From JAOSJL01 sp963704035 (GTDB taxonomy: Bacteria > Actinomycetota > Acidimicrobiia > IMCC26256 > JAOSJL01): a stretch of 64,000 nt of DNA. Position numbers and translations under genes: made by a program. The stretch is taken from NCBI GenBank assembly GCA_963704035.1, contig CAVPGR010000002.1:248001-312000 (forward strand), read 5' to 3'. Within the stretch, counting starts at the first letter, position 1; every line of letters starts with the position of its first letter. The notes below the pieces were generated by a model. That model did no database searches, was not told the DNA's origin, and worked only from the letters and a program-made list of their open reading frames with translations. This document shows positions 28,048 to 37,586 of this stretch, in pieces.

Positions 28048-28383
28048 CTACGAGTCGTCGTCGGCAGCCTCATCTTCGCCGTCACCGTCACGGTCGTCGC
28101 CGTCACGGTCATCGCCGTCGCTGTCGTCGTCGATGCTGTTGCGCAGCTCGGTGACCTCGGCCACGAGCGCGTCGATCGCGTCGTTGCCGTCGTCATCGGA
28201 GCCGGCAGCTCCGGCGGCCCCACTGCGTTGGACGTAGACGATTCCGCCGATCTCCCGCTCGAGCTCCTTGATCCGCTTGCGGGCCTTGTTGTCCTCGACC
28301 TTGTCTTTACCCTTTTCGGTGAGGTCCTTGCTCTTTTCGGTGACCTGGGACGCTGTCTCTTTCACCTTGTCCATGAAACCCAT
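28048..28383 (-). CDS. Small coiled-coil protein with Asp-rich tail
   Basis: Hypothetical protein of 111 residues. It begins with an amphipathic, lysine-rich helix (MGFMDKVKETASQVTEKSKD) and a coiled coil (RKRIKELEREIGGIVY), and ends with a highly acidic tail of Asp/Gly/Glu repeats encoded by GTC-rich imperfect repeats. The helix resembles stress-induced CsbD/LEA-like proteins, but the similarity is compositional only. AGGAGG lies upstream of ATG 28383. Function unknown. Confidence 0.75.
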   Translation of the reverse strand: MGFMDKVKETASQVTEKSKDLTEKGKDKVEDNKARKRIKELEREIGGIVYVQRSGAAGAAGSDDDGNDAIDALVAEVTELRNSIDDDSDGDDRDGDDRDGDGEDEAADDDS

Positions 28384-28385
28384 CG

Positions 28386-30701
28386 TCAGGACGCCTCCTT
28401 GTTCGTGTAGGGCACGTAGTCGCGGCACGGCTGTCCACGTAGTGCACCACACGCGGGGAACTCTGCGGGCGCCTCGGCGCCGAGATCAGGGATGACGGGG
28501 AGCACGACCCTCGACGGCGTGGCCTCGGAGCGACCGATCTCGACGTCCTCGGTCGTGTCGACGGTGTCGAAACGCCAGAGCGGTCGACTGCCGCCGGGAG
28601 CGTCGATCGTGATGCGCACCTGTGAGCCCTCACGGAACACGTGTGCGAACGGGAACAACTCGACGCGGGCCTCGGCGAACTCGTCACTCGGCACCGCTTC
28701 GGCGTCGGACTCTCTGTGCGTGTGCACCGGCCGGAGCTCGGTCGATGCTTCCTCGTCGAGCGCCCGGTGGCTGGCGCGCAGCCAACCGGCGGTGATGTAG
28801 ACCTCTGTACCGTCGGGTCGGACCTCGGAGAGTTGGACCTCCAGGTCGACGTCATCGGCAGCCGAGGAGATCCAGATGTCGGCGCTGGCGTGGCCCGCCA
28901 TGGCCGTCGGCTCGGTGAACTCCTCGCTCACGTAGCTCACACCGTTGCCCTCGGCGGGCGGCTCCCACACGTACGGCGGCTCGGTGACCCACGCGTCTTC
29001 CTGCTTCTCGGCTTCCAGTGTGGTGTCGTCCTTGCCCGACGGGTCGTTCGTGTACACGTCGGCGGTTCCCTCGTCGGCGTCGGACTCGGAGTCCGTCAGC
29101 GTGCCGTCGGGGCCGAGATAGTACGGCGTCGCCTCGGTTTCGGGGATCGGCCAGTCGTCGAAGACGGCATCGAACGTCGGGACCGGCGCGCCGGGCGTGT
29201 CGCCGCCCGCGCCGCTCTCGAACACGACGCGCACGGGCTCTTCGGCCTCGTAGGCGGCGAGCGCCTCCTCGTAGCTGTCGTACTCCGCGAAGCGCGTGTC
29301 GGGAATCTCGAAGTCGCTCGTGCCCCAGATCTCCTCACCCAGGACCGCGGGGCCGGCTGCCTGGAGCAGCGGGTCGATCGACGGGATCTCCTTTTTGACG
29401 TAGAACGACAGGAACTCGACCCAGCGCGAGAAGGCCGACGGACCCAACGGATCGGGGTGTGTGCCGTTCACGAAGGTGGCGTGGAGCTGATCGGTACCCG
29501 TGAAGTTCGGCAGCATCGCGGGCCAGTGACCACCGGTCTGCTCGTCCTGCCAGGCGCCGGCGATGAACACGGGGACGTCGATCTCGTCGACGAACGTGAT
29601 GGGCGCGTATGCGTCACCGAGCGCTTCGTCGTTGTAGAACTCGTTCTCGGACACCATCTCCAAGAGGTCGGGGTTCTGGCTGCGCAGCGCCTGATTCTCG
29701 TCGCAGACGGTGTCGCCCTCCTCGATCCGCGTGGCGGCCCAGTCCTGGCCACCGGGCTCGCCCTGTTCCTGACGTTCCTCGGCCCAGTCCTTGGCGAATC
29801 CGGTGTTGAAGATCCCGCCCGGGAACAGAGTGGCGCGGTAGGTGTCGTCGATCACCGACAGGGGTGCGATGGCGTTGAGCGACGGCGGGTTGGTCTGCGC
29901 GGTCCAGAGCTGTGTGAGCCCGGGATACGACAGGCCGACGAGAGCGACCTCGTTGTCGAGCACCCAGGGCTGCGCCGCCACGACCTCGACGGCGTCGTAG
30001 CCGTCGGTGACCTGGGCGGCTTCCTGGAAGAGGAACGATCCTCCCGAGCAGCCGGTTCCGCGCATGTTGATGCCCACGGTGGCGTAGCCGAGCAGCTGCG
30101 AGATCTGCGTGCTGGGCTGGGGTGAGTCGGGATTGGCGGGGTCGTAACCCGAGTACTCCACGACCGTCGGGTACGGGCCCTCATCGGCGGGACCGGGAAG
30201 GGTTGCCGTGTAGGAGAGCAGTGTGCCGTCGCGCGTCTCGAGGTATCCGTATCCGCCGGTGCCGTCATCGCCGATGTTGATCTCCTGGTCGGCGTAGAAC
30301 GGCTCGTCGGGCGCGTCGTCGAGACCACCGACGTTCGTGGGGTCGCTCGCGGTCAGGTTCTCTCCGTCGTCGGCGACGACGTAGTCGTCGCCGGGCTCGA
30401 CGCGACGGTAGATGAGCTGGCCGGCGTCGTCGCTCGTACCGGTGGCGACGACCTCATCGGAGCTGTTGACGAGTTGCAGCTCGGTGCCGGGATCGGCTTC
30501 GGTGACGGTCACCTGCTCGGTGCCGCCGGTGGCGGTGAACGTGGCGCTGCCGGCGTCACCCAGGTCGATGGTGACGGCGTCGGTGTCACCGTCGCCGCTG
30601 TCACCCCCCGAATCGTTCGAGCTGCACCCGGCGAAGACCGGGAGCGCGAGGGCGAGGAGAACCAGTGCGGACAGGCGGAACGGAGCGCGAAAGCGAGTCA
30701 T
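28386..30701 (-). CDS. CocE/NonD-family hydrolase, lipoprotein
   Basis: Secreted alpha/beta-hydrolase of the X-Pro dipeptidyl-peptidase (S15)/CocE group, about 771 residues. The signal peptide has the lipobox PVFAGC, so it should be a lipoprotein. The nucleophile elbow is GLSYPG; an acidic and a histidine partner follow (NGTHPDPLG). The C-terminal jelly-roll domain (HASADIWISSAADDVDLEVQ and following) is present. It could hydrolyse acyl esters or peptide bonds; the true substrate is unknown. ATG 30701 is chosen so that the signal peptide starts MTRFRAPFRLS rather than 13 residues upstream. Confidence 0.88.
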   Translation of the reverse strand: MTRFRAPFRLSALVLLALALPVFAGCSSNDSGGDSGDGDTDAVTIDLGDAGSATFTATGGTEQVTVTEADPGTELQLVNSSDEVVATGTSDDAGQLIYRRVEPGDDYVVADDGENLTASDPTNVGGLDDAPDEPFYADQEINIGDDGTGGYGYLETRDGTLLSYTATLPGPADEGPYPTVVEYSGYDPANPDSPQPSTQISQLLGYATVGINMRGTGCSGGSFLFQEAAQVTDGYDAVEVVAAQPWVLDNEVALVGLSYPGLTQLWTAQTNPPSLNAIAPLSVIDDTYRATLFPGGIFNTGFAKDWAEERQEQGEPGGQDWAATRIEEGDTVCDENQALRSQNPDLLEMVSENEFYNDEALGDAYAPITFVDEIDVPVFIAGAWQDEQTGGHWPAMLPNFTGTDQLHATFVNGTHPDPLGPSAFSRWVEFLSFYVKKEIPSIDPLLQAAGPAVLGEEIWGTSDFEIPDTRFAEYDSYEEALAAYEAEEPVRVVFESGAGGDTPGAPVPTFDAVFDDWPIPETEATPYYLGPDGTLTDSESDADEGTADVYTNDPSGKDDTTLEAEKQEDAWVTEPPYVWEPPAEGNGVSYVSEEFTEPTAMAGHASADIWISSAADDVDLEVQLSEVRPDGTEVYITAGWLRASHRALDEEASTELRPVHTHRESDAEAVPSDEFAEARVELFPFAHVFREGSQVRITIDAPGGSRPLWRFDTVDTTEDVEIGRSEATPSRVVLPVIPDLGAEAPAEFPACGALRGQPCRDYVPYTNKEAS

Positions 30702-30835
30702 GAGCGCGAGAATCGTAGTGCTGGTCTCACGGATGGGCAAAACCGCTGATTCGGACTCTCCGGGCCATTTCGGGGTGAGGTGGAACGCGCGACCTGCGGG
30801 GGTACATTTGCCGTCATGGAGGCACGGAAACGGCT

Positions 30836-31867
30836 ATGACGTACGCCGATGCCGGCTCCATCCGACGGTCGCCACGCCCAGAGGTCCGCACCGTCGGCGC
30901 TCTGATCGGAGTGGCCTCGGGAGCGGTGCTCCTGGGCGTCTCGTTCCTCCCGTGGATCCATTACGGGTCGCACAGCGTCAACGCCTGGACGAACTACGAG
31001 AACCAGTACGAGGTCGTCATCTTCGGTGCAGGCTTCACCTGGACGGCGGTGCTGGTGGGAGTCGTGGCAACCGTGTGGGCCACCGCGCTGGTTGCCGACG
31101 TGTTCGCCCGCGCCGACCCGACGCGCGGTGGACCCGAGCCTTCGAGTCGTCGGTCGGCCGGAATCATCCTGATCGCGGGTGGAGCGTTCGTGGTCACCGT
31201 GAGCTTTGTGCGGGGTCTCGCCGTGGCTTTTTACGACTCGGGCGACGGCGGGAGTTTCCAGGCCGGCGTGGGTATGCATGCGGCGTGGCTGGCAGCCGTC
31301 GGACTCGTCGTGGCTGGCGGACTCCACATTCGCGATGCCAGGCGGCTCCGAGCCGAGCACGCGGCGCGGCCGTTCATCCCCGTGGGGGGCGCCGTGCTCG
31401 CTGCGATGTCTGGACTGGTTCTGCTGGGGTCGTCGTTTCTCCTCGAGTGGTTCCACGGCCCCGGTGGCCGCGACTACGACGCATGGTCCGGCATCGACAG
31501 GGGCTACACGATTCTGGCGGTCACGATCGGCGTCTACGTCGCCGCAAGCTGGGTCGCCGTCGTGTTCTCCGCCAGCCGATCGGCGCGTGCGCCCCGACCC
31601 GCGGTGCGCCTCACCGTGGGCCTCATGAGCCTCGCCGCCGGGGTTCTCGTCCTCTACCTGGTCTCGGCCCGATTCGACTCGTTGAACGACCTGGCCAGAC
31701 CGGACGCGCTGCTCGGGAACGAGTACCTGTTCCATCGAGGCTTTGGCATTCTCTGGGCCTGGGTCGCCGGAGTGGGCCTTCTCGCCGGCGGGATCGTGGA
31801 GCTCACCAGCAGCCTCGCGTCGACGATGAAGGGCGCCGGGACCATGGCGGCACAGAGACGACGATGA
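30836..31867 (+). CDS. Multi-helix membrane protein, tandem paralogue 1
   Basis: Hypothetical membrane protein of 343 residues with about eight hydrophobic segments in two similar halves. Each half starts with a GAVLLGVSFLPW / GLVLLGSSFLLEW block, so it is an internal duplication. The short motif (V)GALIGxxSGAVLL and FLPW recur in the next two genes. No known domain. The stop overlaps the next ATG (ATGA). Function unknown. Confidence 0.75.
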   Translation: MTYADAGSIRRSPRPEVRTVGALIGVASGAVLLGVSFLPWIHYGSHSVNAWTNYENQYEVVIFGAGFTWTAVLVGVVATVWATALVADVFARADPTRGGPEPSSRRSAGIILIAGGAFVVTVSFVRGLAVAFYDSGDGGSFQAGVGMHAAWLAAVGLVVAGGLHIRDARRLRAEHAARPFIPVGGAVLAAMSGLVLLGSSFLLEWFHGPGGRDYDAWSGIDRGYTILAVTIGVYVAASWVAVVFSASRSARAPRPAVRLTVGLMSLAAGVLVLYLVSARFDSLNDLARPDALLGNEYLFHRGFGILWAWVAGVGLLAGGIVELTSSLASTMKGAGTMAAQRRR

Positions 31868-32433
31868 CCTACTGGGATACGAGCTACGTCCGACAGTTGC
31901 CACGCCCGGCGGCGCGCACCGTCGGTGCGTTGATCGGAGCGGTCTCGGGAGCGGTGCTGCTGGCCGTCTCCTTCATGCCGTGGATCCTCGCCGGCCCGAG
32001 CGGCCGTTGGGGGGCGAACGCCTGGACCAGCCTGGAGCCCCCGTCCTACGGCGACGACTTCACAGACCTCACATCGATCGCGGTGCTGATCGGCGTGGGT
32101 GTGGGGACAGCGGCGGCCGTTCGCTACATACGCGGGATCATCAGCGAACGTAACGACAAGCGGTGGGACCTCGGCGGTGGGGATGTCGATTCTCTGCACG
32201 GAGCCCCGAGCGCCCCGCTCGGAGTGTGGTTGATGATCGGCGCCGTACTGGTGATCTTCCTGAGCTGGCTGCGACTCGAAGGCGTGGCCGGATGGAACCG
32301 GTTCGACGGTCCCTCCATCAGCCGCGGCATCGGCATGACCGCAGGTTGGATCGCAGCGATCGGGCTCTTCGTCGGGGGAGTAATGGAGCTCGGCGAGGTC
32401 GTACTTCGCTGGGTGGAGCGCGGGAATCCCTAG
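31864..32433 (+). CDS. Multi-helix membrane protein, tandem paralogue 2
   Basis: Hypothetical membrane protein of 189 residues, about half as long as its neighbour and carrying a single copy of the unit, with VGALIGAVSGAVLLAVSFMPW at the start. About four helices. ATG 31864 overlaps the stop of paralogue 1. The long open frame in this phase upstream is a shadow of other genes. Function unknown. Confidence 0.75.
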   Translation: MTYWDTSYVRQLPRPAARTVGALIGAVSGAVLLAVSFMPWILAGPSGRWGANAWTSLEPPSYGDDFTDLTSIAVLIGVGVGTAAAVRYIRGIISERNDKRWDLGGGDVDSLHGAPSAPLGVWLMIGAVLVIFLSWLRLEGVAGWNRFDGPSISRGIGMTAGWIAAIGLFVGGVMELGEVVLRWVERGNP

Positions 32434-32455
32434 GATCGGAATAAGCTCCGGCACC

Positions 32456-33429
32456 ATGACCAACACTTGGGACACTGCCAACCCCGGCCAACCATCCGAC
32501 CCCGGCCAACCTGCCCGCCCGACGGGGAGCACCGTCGGCGCGATGATCTCGGCGATCTCCGGCCTGCTCCTGCTCGGGGTCTCCTTCCTGCCGTGGGTCC
32601 AGGTCAAGAGTGGTCTGTTCGGAGCGGAAGGCGGAGACGCCAACGCGTGGGAGCAGACCGACGCCGGTCTCACGATCGCCGCGGTTCTCATCGGTGTCGG
32701 GATCGCTGCCGCCTCGGCCGTGATCGTCTACCTCGCAGCGAGCACGTCGAATCCGCCCTCGCGCGGCGCGCGCCTCTCGATCGGCATCGTCGCGATCGTG
32801 GGTGGTGTATTCATCTTCTTCCTGAGCGCGGCGCGCGTGGCGAGTCTGAACGACACGCCGTTCGGCGAGGTCGACATCTACGAACCGGGCGTGGGAATGA
32901 TGCTCGGGTGGTTGGCGTCAGCAGGGTTCGTTGCGGGGGGCATCGTCGAGATCGTGAAGAGCAGGGTCAAGCGAACGCCGCAGACCTGGCAGGCTCCACC
33001 TCCCGGAACGTGGGCCACGCCACCGGCAGGAACGCCACCCACCTACGCCCAGCCGGAATCTGCTCAGCCGGGACCCGCTCAGCCGGCGACGCCTGCACCC
33101 ACCCAGGAGAGCGATCCCGACGCGGCCGGGTGGGCCGCCCCGCCCGCGCCGCGCCGGAGCCGGAACCGGCACCGCAACCGGCACCGCAACCGGCACCGCA
33201 ACCCTCGCCCCAGCCGGCAGCGCAGGCCGCGTCACCCCCGGCCTGGCATCCGGATCCGATGGGCCGTTACGAGTACCGCTACTGGGACGGCACCCGCTGG
33301 ACGTCGAACGTCTCGACGAGCGGTCAGGCCGGCCACGATCCCATCCCTGACCCGCCGGAAACCGCGATCAGGAGAACGCCAGGCCGATCGCGGAGGCCAC
33401 CAGGGCCAGCACCATCGCCGTCACGATGA
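32456..33429 (+). CDS. Multi-helix membrane protein with proline-rich linker and DUF2510 domain, paralogue 3 (one frameshift)
   Basis: Third member of the tandem family. The N-terminal 180 residues repeat the pattern (SGLLLLGVSFLPWVQ, four helices), then a Pro/Ala/Gln linker, then a DUF2510 domain (AWHPDPMGRYEYRYWDGTRW). The frame changes near 33150, in a ccccgcccgcgccgcgcc run, before a 12-base tandem repeat that encodes PAPQ units. DUF2510 normally lies at the C-terminus of actinobacterial membrane proteins. The exact stop is uncertain: the open frame runs to 33429, but a further indel near 33347 may end the protein earlier. Confidence 0.75.
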
Positions 33430-33472
33430 CGATCGCCACGATCTGTTGGGACTTGCGTTGCCGGGGTGCCAC
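33368..33472 (-). CDS. Small single-helix membrane protein (34 aa)
   Basis: Short ORF on the minus strand: GTG 33472 preceded by GAGGAG with a 6-base gap, encoding a basic N-terminus (VAPRQRKSQQ) and one strong membrane helix (VAIVIVTAMVLALVASAIGL), stop TGA at 33368-33370. The combination of strong ribosome site, positive-inside head and clean helix is typical of real small membrane proteins, and it overlaps only the doubtful tail of the DUF2510 gene. No family known to me. Confidence 0.6.
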   Translation of the reverse strand: MAPRQRKSQQIVAIVIVTAMVLALVASAIGLAFS

Positions 33473-33513
33473 GGTGTCTCCTCGATGACGGTCGTGCGAC
33501 GGGGGAGTCGCGG

Positions 33514-34541
33514 GTGGGACGCGTAGCTCGCAAACTAGTGGCGGCGGTCGCTGCGATCACGTTCGCCGTCGCGGCGTGCACGTCGGAGGGCTCCGACTCG
33601 GCGCCAAGACGAACGACAGCACGATGGCCCCCGACGCGGTACCGGAGGACACCGTTCACGTGGCCACGCTGAACGTTCTCCACGGCATCGATCCCGCGCT
33701 CTGTCCCCCCGATACCGACTTCTGCGCGGCGCCCGCCCGTCTCGCACTGCTGATGGCGGAAATCGAAGCGGCCGACTGTCCCGAGATCGTCGGTCTCCAG
33801 GAGATCGGCCCGCGCCAGACCGAACTGGTGCCCGAACTGCTTCCGGGCGTGTGTGGGGGCGACTACGAGTTGGTCTTCAACCCCGAGGGCGAAGCCCACA
33901 ACTCCATCGACCAGGAGATGGTCTTCACGACGCTCCCCGTCATCGACGAATCGTACGTCGACCTCGCAAACTTCCCGTGGGGCGCGCAGTGGGCACGGGT
34001 CGAATCCGGCGTCGGCCTCATCGACGTCGTGACCACTCATCTCGCGAGCAGCGAGAACAACCCACCGTGTAACGCCGACAACTGTCCCCAGCCTCTGTGC
34101 GAGACCGGTCTCGAAACCGGCACGTGCCAGTCGCGAGAGGTCCTCGGGTTCCTCGACGGGTTGCCCGCGGCGGCCGAGCTCACGCTGGTCACCGGCGATC
34201 TCAACCAGCCGATCGACCACGAGCGGATCACCACCTTCCTCGATGCGGGCTTCGAGGACACGTGGACACGATCGGGGAATCCCGAGTGCGATCCGTCCAC
34301 GGGGGAAGGGTGTACCTGTTGTGTCGGGACGGGTGAGGTCCTCGACGGTCTCGACGACCCGACCCAGCACTACGACGAGCGGATCGACTTCGTGCTCGTG
34401 CGGGGTTCGGAGTCGTGTACGCCGGAGTTCGGCGCCGCCACGACAGGCCCGTTCGCCGGTGAGCCGGCTCCGGAACCGGTGGATGGCGTGGTGTGGGCCT
34501 CCGACCACGGTGGTGTGCAGGCGGAGCTGTGGTGCGCCTGA
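33514..34541 (+). CDS. Endonuclease/exonuclease/phosphatase-fold lipoprotein 1 (one frameshift)
   Basis: Exported EEP-superfamily hydrolase. GTG 33514, with a GGGGGAG site upstream, encodes a lipoprotein signal peptide ending AAITFAVAACTSEG. The frame breaks near 33603, and the mature domain continues as DTVHVATLNVLHG. Catalytic blocks: LQEIG (metal Glu), TTHLASS, TGDLNQP and SDHGGVQAEL (final Asp-His). Many cysteines (CNADNCPQPLC, CTCCVG) suggest disulfides, fitting an extracytoplasmic place. Could be a phosphodiesterase, nuclease or sphingomyelinase-like enzyme. A second, related lipoprotein lies at 41.5 kb. Confidence 0.83.
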
Positions 34542-34712
34542 CGCCCCGGGGTGCCGTGGGCCCCGAAATCCCGGTAATCTGGGCCGTTCCGGGAACCGAC
34601 GGCCGCTTGTCGACGTTGTTCCCGGAGTACGCCTCGTCTCCCTCTGATCCCGTCCTGTGATTCGCCGCGTACGAGAGTCCGTCGCCTACCTGTGGGATTC
34701 TGACAAGAACCC

Positions 34713-36794
34713 GTGACCCGCATCATCCGCTTCCTCGTCATCGTCGCCGTGGGCGGCATCGCCGTCGGCGTTGCCGCCGCGCTCGCCGTGCCCGGAATCC
34801 TCAAGTGGTCCGAGGCCGCCGAGTCGCAGCCGGCCATCGCCACCGAACTGACGCCGGTCGCCCAGCGCTCCATCGTCTACGACGCTGACGGCAACGAGAT
34901 CGGCCAGTTCGGACTCGAGAACCGCGAGACCGTCGAGATCGACGAGGTCCCGCAGGTCGCCATCGACGCGGTCGTGGCGATCGAGGACCAGACGTTCTGG
35001 GAGAACCCCGGTATCGACATCCAGGCGATGGGGCGCGCCGCGTTGAAGAACTTCGGATCCGGCGGAGTCGAGCAGGGCGCCTCGACGATCACCCAGCAGC
35101 TCGTCAAGCAGCGCGTGCTCACGCCCGAACAGTCGGTGAGCAGAAAGTTGCGCGAGGTCGTCCTCGCCTACCAACTCAACCTCGAGCTCTCCAAGGAGGA
35201 GATCCTCACCGAGTATCTCAACACCGTGTACTTCGGTGAGAACTCGTACGGCATTCGTTCCGCATCAGAACGCATCGCCGGCAAGCCGCTCGCGGATCTC
35301 GACGTCTGCAACGCGGCGCTGCTCGCCGGTCTGATCCAGTCACCGTCCGGCAACAATCCGTTCGACTTCCCCGAGCGCGCCATCGAACGACGGACCGCCG
35401 TCCTCGAGGCGATGACCGCCGAGGGCTATATCGACGAACAGACGCAGGCGTTCTGCAACTTCGTGGCCATGCCCACGCTGCGGCCGCCGGCCGAGCTCCG
35501 ACCCAATAGCTACTTCGTCGAGGAGGTCCAACGTCGGCTTCTCCAGGACGAACGCCTCGGCGATACGCCCGAGGAGCGCGAGCAGGCACTGCTCACGGGC
35601 GGTCTCCAGATCCACACCACCCAGGACCCGCGCCTGTCGCAACTCGCGAAGCAGACGGTCGACGCCATCGTCCCTGACCAGCCGACGTTCACCGCCGCCA
35701 TCGTCACGATGGATCCCAAGACGGGCGAAGTGAAGTCGATGGTGGGCGGCCGCGACTTCTCCGAGACGCAGTTCAACCTCGCTGTGCAGGGGACCCGCCA
35801 ACCCGGTTCGTCGATGAAGCCCATCACCCTCGCAGCGTCACTCGAGAACGGTTATTCGGTGGAGGACACGATCGACGGTTCGTCGTGTTCGTTCGACATC
35901 GGGGAGGACAAGCCCTACACGCCGGGAGGGACGACCTCGGGTCGTGCGACGCTCCGATCGCAGACCGAGAACTCGATCAACTGTGCATACACCCGCCTCA
36001 ACAAGGCGCTGGGACCCGAGAAGACCGTCGAGATGGGCAATCGGCTCGGTATCACCTCCGAACTCGGGGCGAACCTGTCGTTGAGTCTCGGTACGAGTGC
36101 CGTGTCACCCCTCGACATGGCGACCGCGTACTCGACCTTCGCCGACGGCGGGGTTCGTCACGACCCGGTGTTCGTCACCCGCGTCGAGGACGCCACCGGT
36201 GAGCTGGTCTTCGAGGAGTCGTTCGCCGGCGAGCAGGTCATCGACCCGCAGATCGCCTACACGATCACCGACGTGATCCAGGGTGTCGTGCAGCACGGGA
36301 CGGGCACCGCCGCGGCAATCCCCGGGCGCCCCGTGGCGGGCAAGACCGGTTCGACCGACCGCAACGTCGACGCGTGGTTCGTGGGCTACTCGTGTGACGA
36401 CCTCGTCTCCGCAGTCTGGATGGGGGACCCGAACTCGACGGTCAACGAGATGACCAGCGTGGGCGGTCGCACAGTGTTCGGCGGCACGTACCCTGCCGAG
36501 ATCTTCGGTTCGTTCATGAGCCAGGCGCTCGCCGGGGCTGAAGGGTGCTCCTTCCCGGCACCGGACAGATCGTTGTGGCCGGCATCCGCGTTCATCTCCG
36601 AGAACGGACGCGGGAAGCCCGCGCCACCGCAGTCGAACATCCCGCCGCCCGAGGCGCCTCCTTCCACCGAGGCTCCGGCGACCACCAAGCCGCCGGCGTC
36701 CACAGCGCCTCCGACGACAGCGCCTCCGACGACCGCGCCTCCGACGACCGCGCCTCCGACGACCGCGCCGCCGACCACGAAGCCACCGCCGTGA
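34713..36794 (+). CDS. Class A penicillin-binding protein (transglycosylase/transpeptidase)
   Basis: Bifunctional peptidoglycan synthase of 693 residues. An N-terminal helix (FLVIVAVGGIAVGVAAAL) anchors it. The GT51 domain has EDQTFWENPGID, GASTITQQLVK and EYLNTVYFGENSYG. The transpeptidase domain has SSMK (nucleophile Ser366), SIN in TENSINCAY, and KTGST. The tail is a Pro/Thr repeat (APPTT units) and lacks PASTA domains. It polymerises and cross-links glycan strands at the outer face of the membrane. GTG 34713 was chosen at the start of the membrane helix. Likely a mreB-independent or housekeeping PBP1-type enzyme (inference). Confidence 0.96.
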   Translation: MTRIIRFLVIVAVGGIAVGVAAALAVPGILKWSEAAESQPAIATELTPVAQRSIVYDADGNEIGQFGLENRETVEIDEVPQVAIDAVVAIEDQTFWENPGIDIQAMGRAALKNFGSGGVEQGASTITQQLVKQRVLTPEQSVSRKLREVVLAYQLNLELSKEEILTEYLNTVYFGENSYGIRSASERIAGKPLADLDVCNAALLAGLIQSPSGNNPFDFPERAIERRTAVLEAMTAEGYIDEQTQAFCNFVAMPTLRPPAELRPNSYFVEEVQRRLLQDERLGDTPEEREQALLTGGLQIHTTQDPRLSQLAKQTVDAIVPDQPTFTAAIVTMDPKTGEVKSMVGGRDFSETQFNLAVQGTRQPGSSMKPITLAASLENGYSVEDTIDGSSCSFDIGEDKPYTPGGTTSGRATLRSQTENSINCAYTRLNKALGPEKTVEMGNRLGITSELGANLSLSLGTSAVSPLDMATAYSTFADGGVRHDPVFVTRVEDATGELVFEESFAGEQVIDPQIAYTITDVIQGVVQHGTGTAAAIPGRPVAGKTGSTDRNVDAWFVGYSCDDLVSAVWMGDPNSTVNEMTSVGGRTVFGGTYPAEIFGSFMSQALAGAEGCSFPAPDRSLWPASAFISENGRGKPAPPQSNIPPPEAPPSTEAPATTKPPASTAPPTTAPPTTAPPTTAPPTTAPPTTKPPP
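36700..36792 (+). repeat. In-frame tandem repeat encoding APPTT units at the PBP tail
   Basis: Near-identical units of 15 bases (gcgcctccgacgacc and variants) repeat about five times and encode Ala-Pro-Pro-Thr-Thr. Copy number may vary between strains through slippage. Such Pro/Thr tails commonly pass through the cell wall. Confidence 0.8.
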
Positions 36795-36838
36795 CGCGTG
36801 GGTCGCGGCACCGACGCGACCGGTAGGCTCGCCGTCCC

Positions 36839-37555
36839 ATGGGCATGCTCGACACGCTGCTCGACATCCAGTCGCACGACACCACCACCGACCAGGTGCG
36901 CCATCGACGCGCCACACTTCCCGAGCGCGAGGAGCTTGCCTCGTTGCGGGACGAGATCGCCAGGCTCGACGGGCAGTGCGCCACACTGATCAACCGTCGC
37001 GATGAATTCACCGCCCAGGAGCGGGCGTTGTCCGAGGAATCCGCGTCGCTCGACGTGCGGGCCAAGAACGACGAAGCCAAGCTCTATTCGGGTGAGATCG
37101 CCTCGCCTCGCGAACTCCAGGCGCTCCAGGCCGACGTGGAACAACTGCGTCGCCACCAGCGAGGCGTCGAAGACCGCCAGCTCGGAGTGATGGAGCAACG
37201 CGAGGGAACCGAGAGCGAACTCGCCGAGATCGACGAGAAGCGCGCCGATGTCGTGAAGCGAGCCGAGGCGTTGGCGGCAGCGCTCGGTGAGGCCGAAGCC
37301 GCCTGTGACGAGGAGATGGCCGCAGAAGAGAAGCTACGGGCTGAACTCGCGTCGGAACTCGCCGACGGCCTGCTCGCCGACTACGAGCAGGCCCGCGAAC
37401 GTGCCGGCGGGATCGGCGCGGCACGTCTCGTGGGCGACACCTGCCAGGGTTGCCACCTGTCGCTTCCCGCTACCGAAGTCGTACGGCTGCGCAAGCAGGC
37501 CGACGACGTCGCCTCGTTCTGTGACAACTGCGGGTGCATCCTGGTTCCGTCGTGA
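36839..37555 (+). CDS. Coiled-coil protein with C4 zinc ribbon (zf-RING_7 type)
   Basis: Protein of 238 residues: a long antiparallel coiled coil (residues about 10-190) followed by a C-terminal zinc ribbon with CQGCHLSLP and CDNCGCIL. This is the zf-RING_7 family found in actinobacteria (Rv2229c-like) and as CT398 in Chlamydia. A role in nucleic-acid or protein complex scaffolding has been proposed for relatives, not proven. In mycobacteria it neighbours a phosphatase/RNase H gene; here a histidine phosphatase lies two genes downstream, so the synteny is partly kept. Confidence 0.88.
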   Translation: MGMLDTLLDIQSHDTTTDQVRHRRATLPEREELASLRDEIARLDGQCATLINRRDEFTAQERALSEESASLDVRAKNDEAKLYSGEIASPRELQALQADVEQLRRHQRGVEDRQLGVMEQREGTESELAEIDEKRADVVKRAEALAAALGEAEAACDEEMAAEEKLRAELASELADGLLADYEQARERAGGIGAARLVGDTCQGCHLSLPATEVVRLRKQADDVASFCDNCGCILVPS

Positions 37556-37586
37556 CGTCAGGGCACGTTCCCCCGACCGCCGCGTC

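Noticed and set aside
33160..33215. 12-base tandem repeats (accggcaccgca-type)
   Set aside because: They encode PAPQ-like linker residues of the DUF2510 protein; judged coding, not a mobile or regulatory repeat.
36700..36792. Regular short repeats that could suggest a CRISPR array
   Set aside because: Units are 15 bases, adjacent, in frame and encode a Pro/Thr tail; there are no unique spacers and no cas genes.
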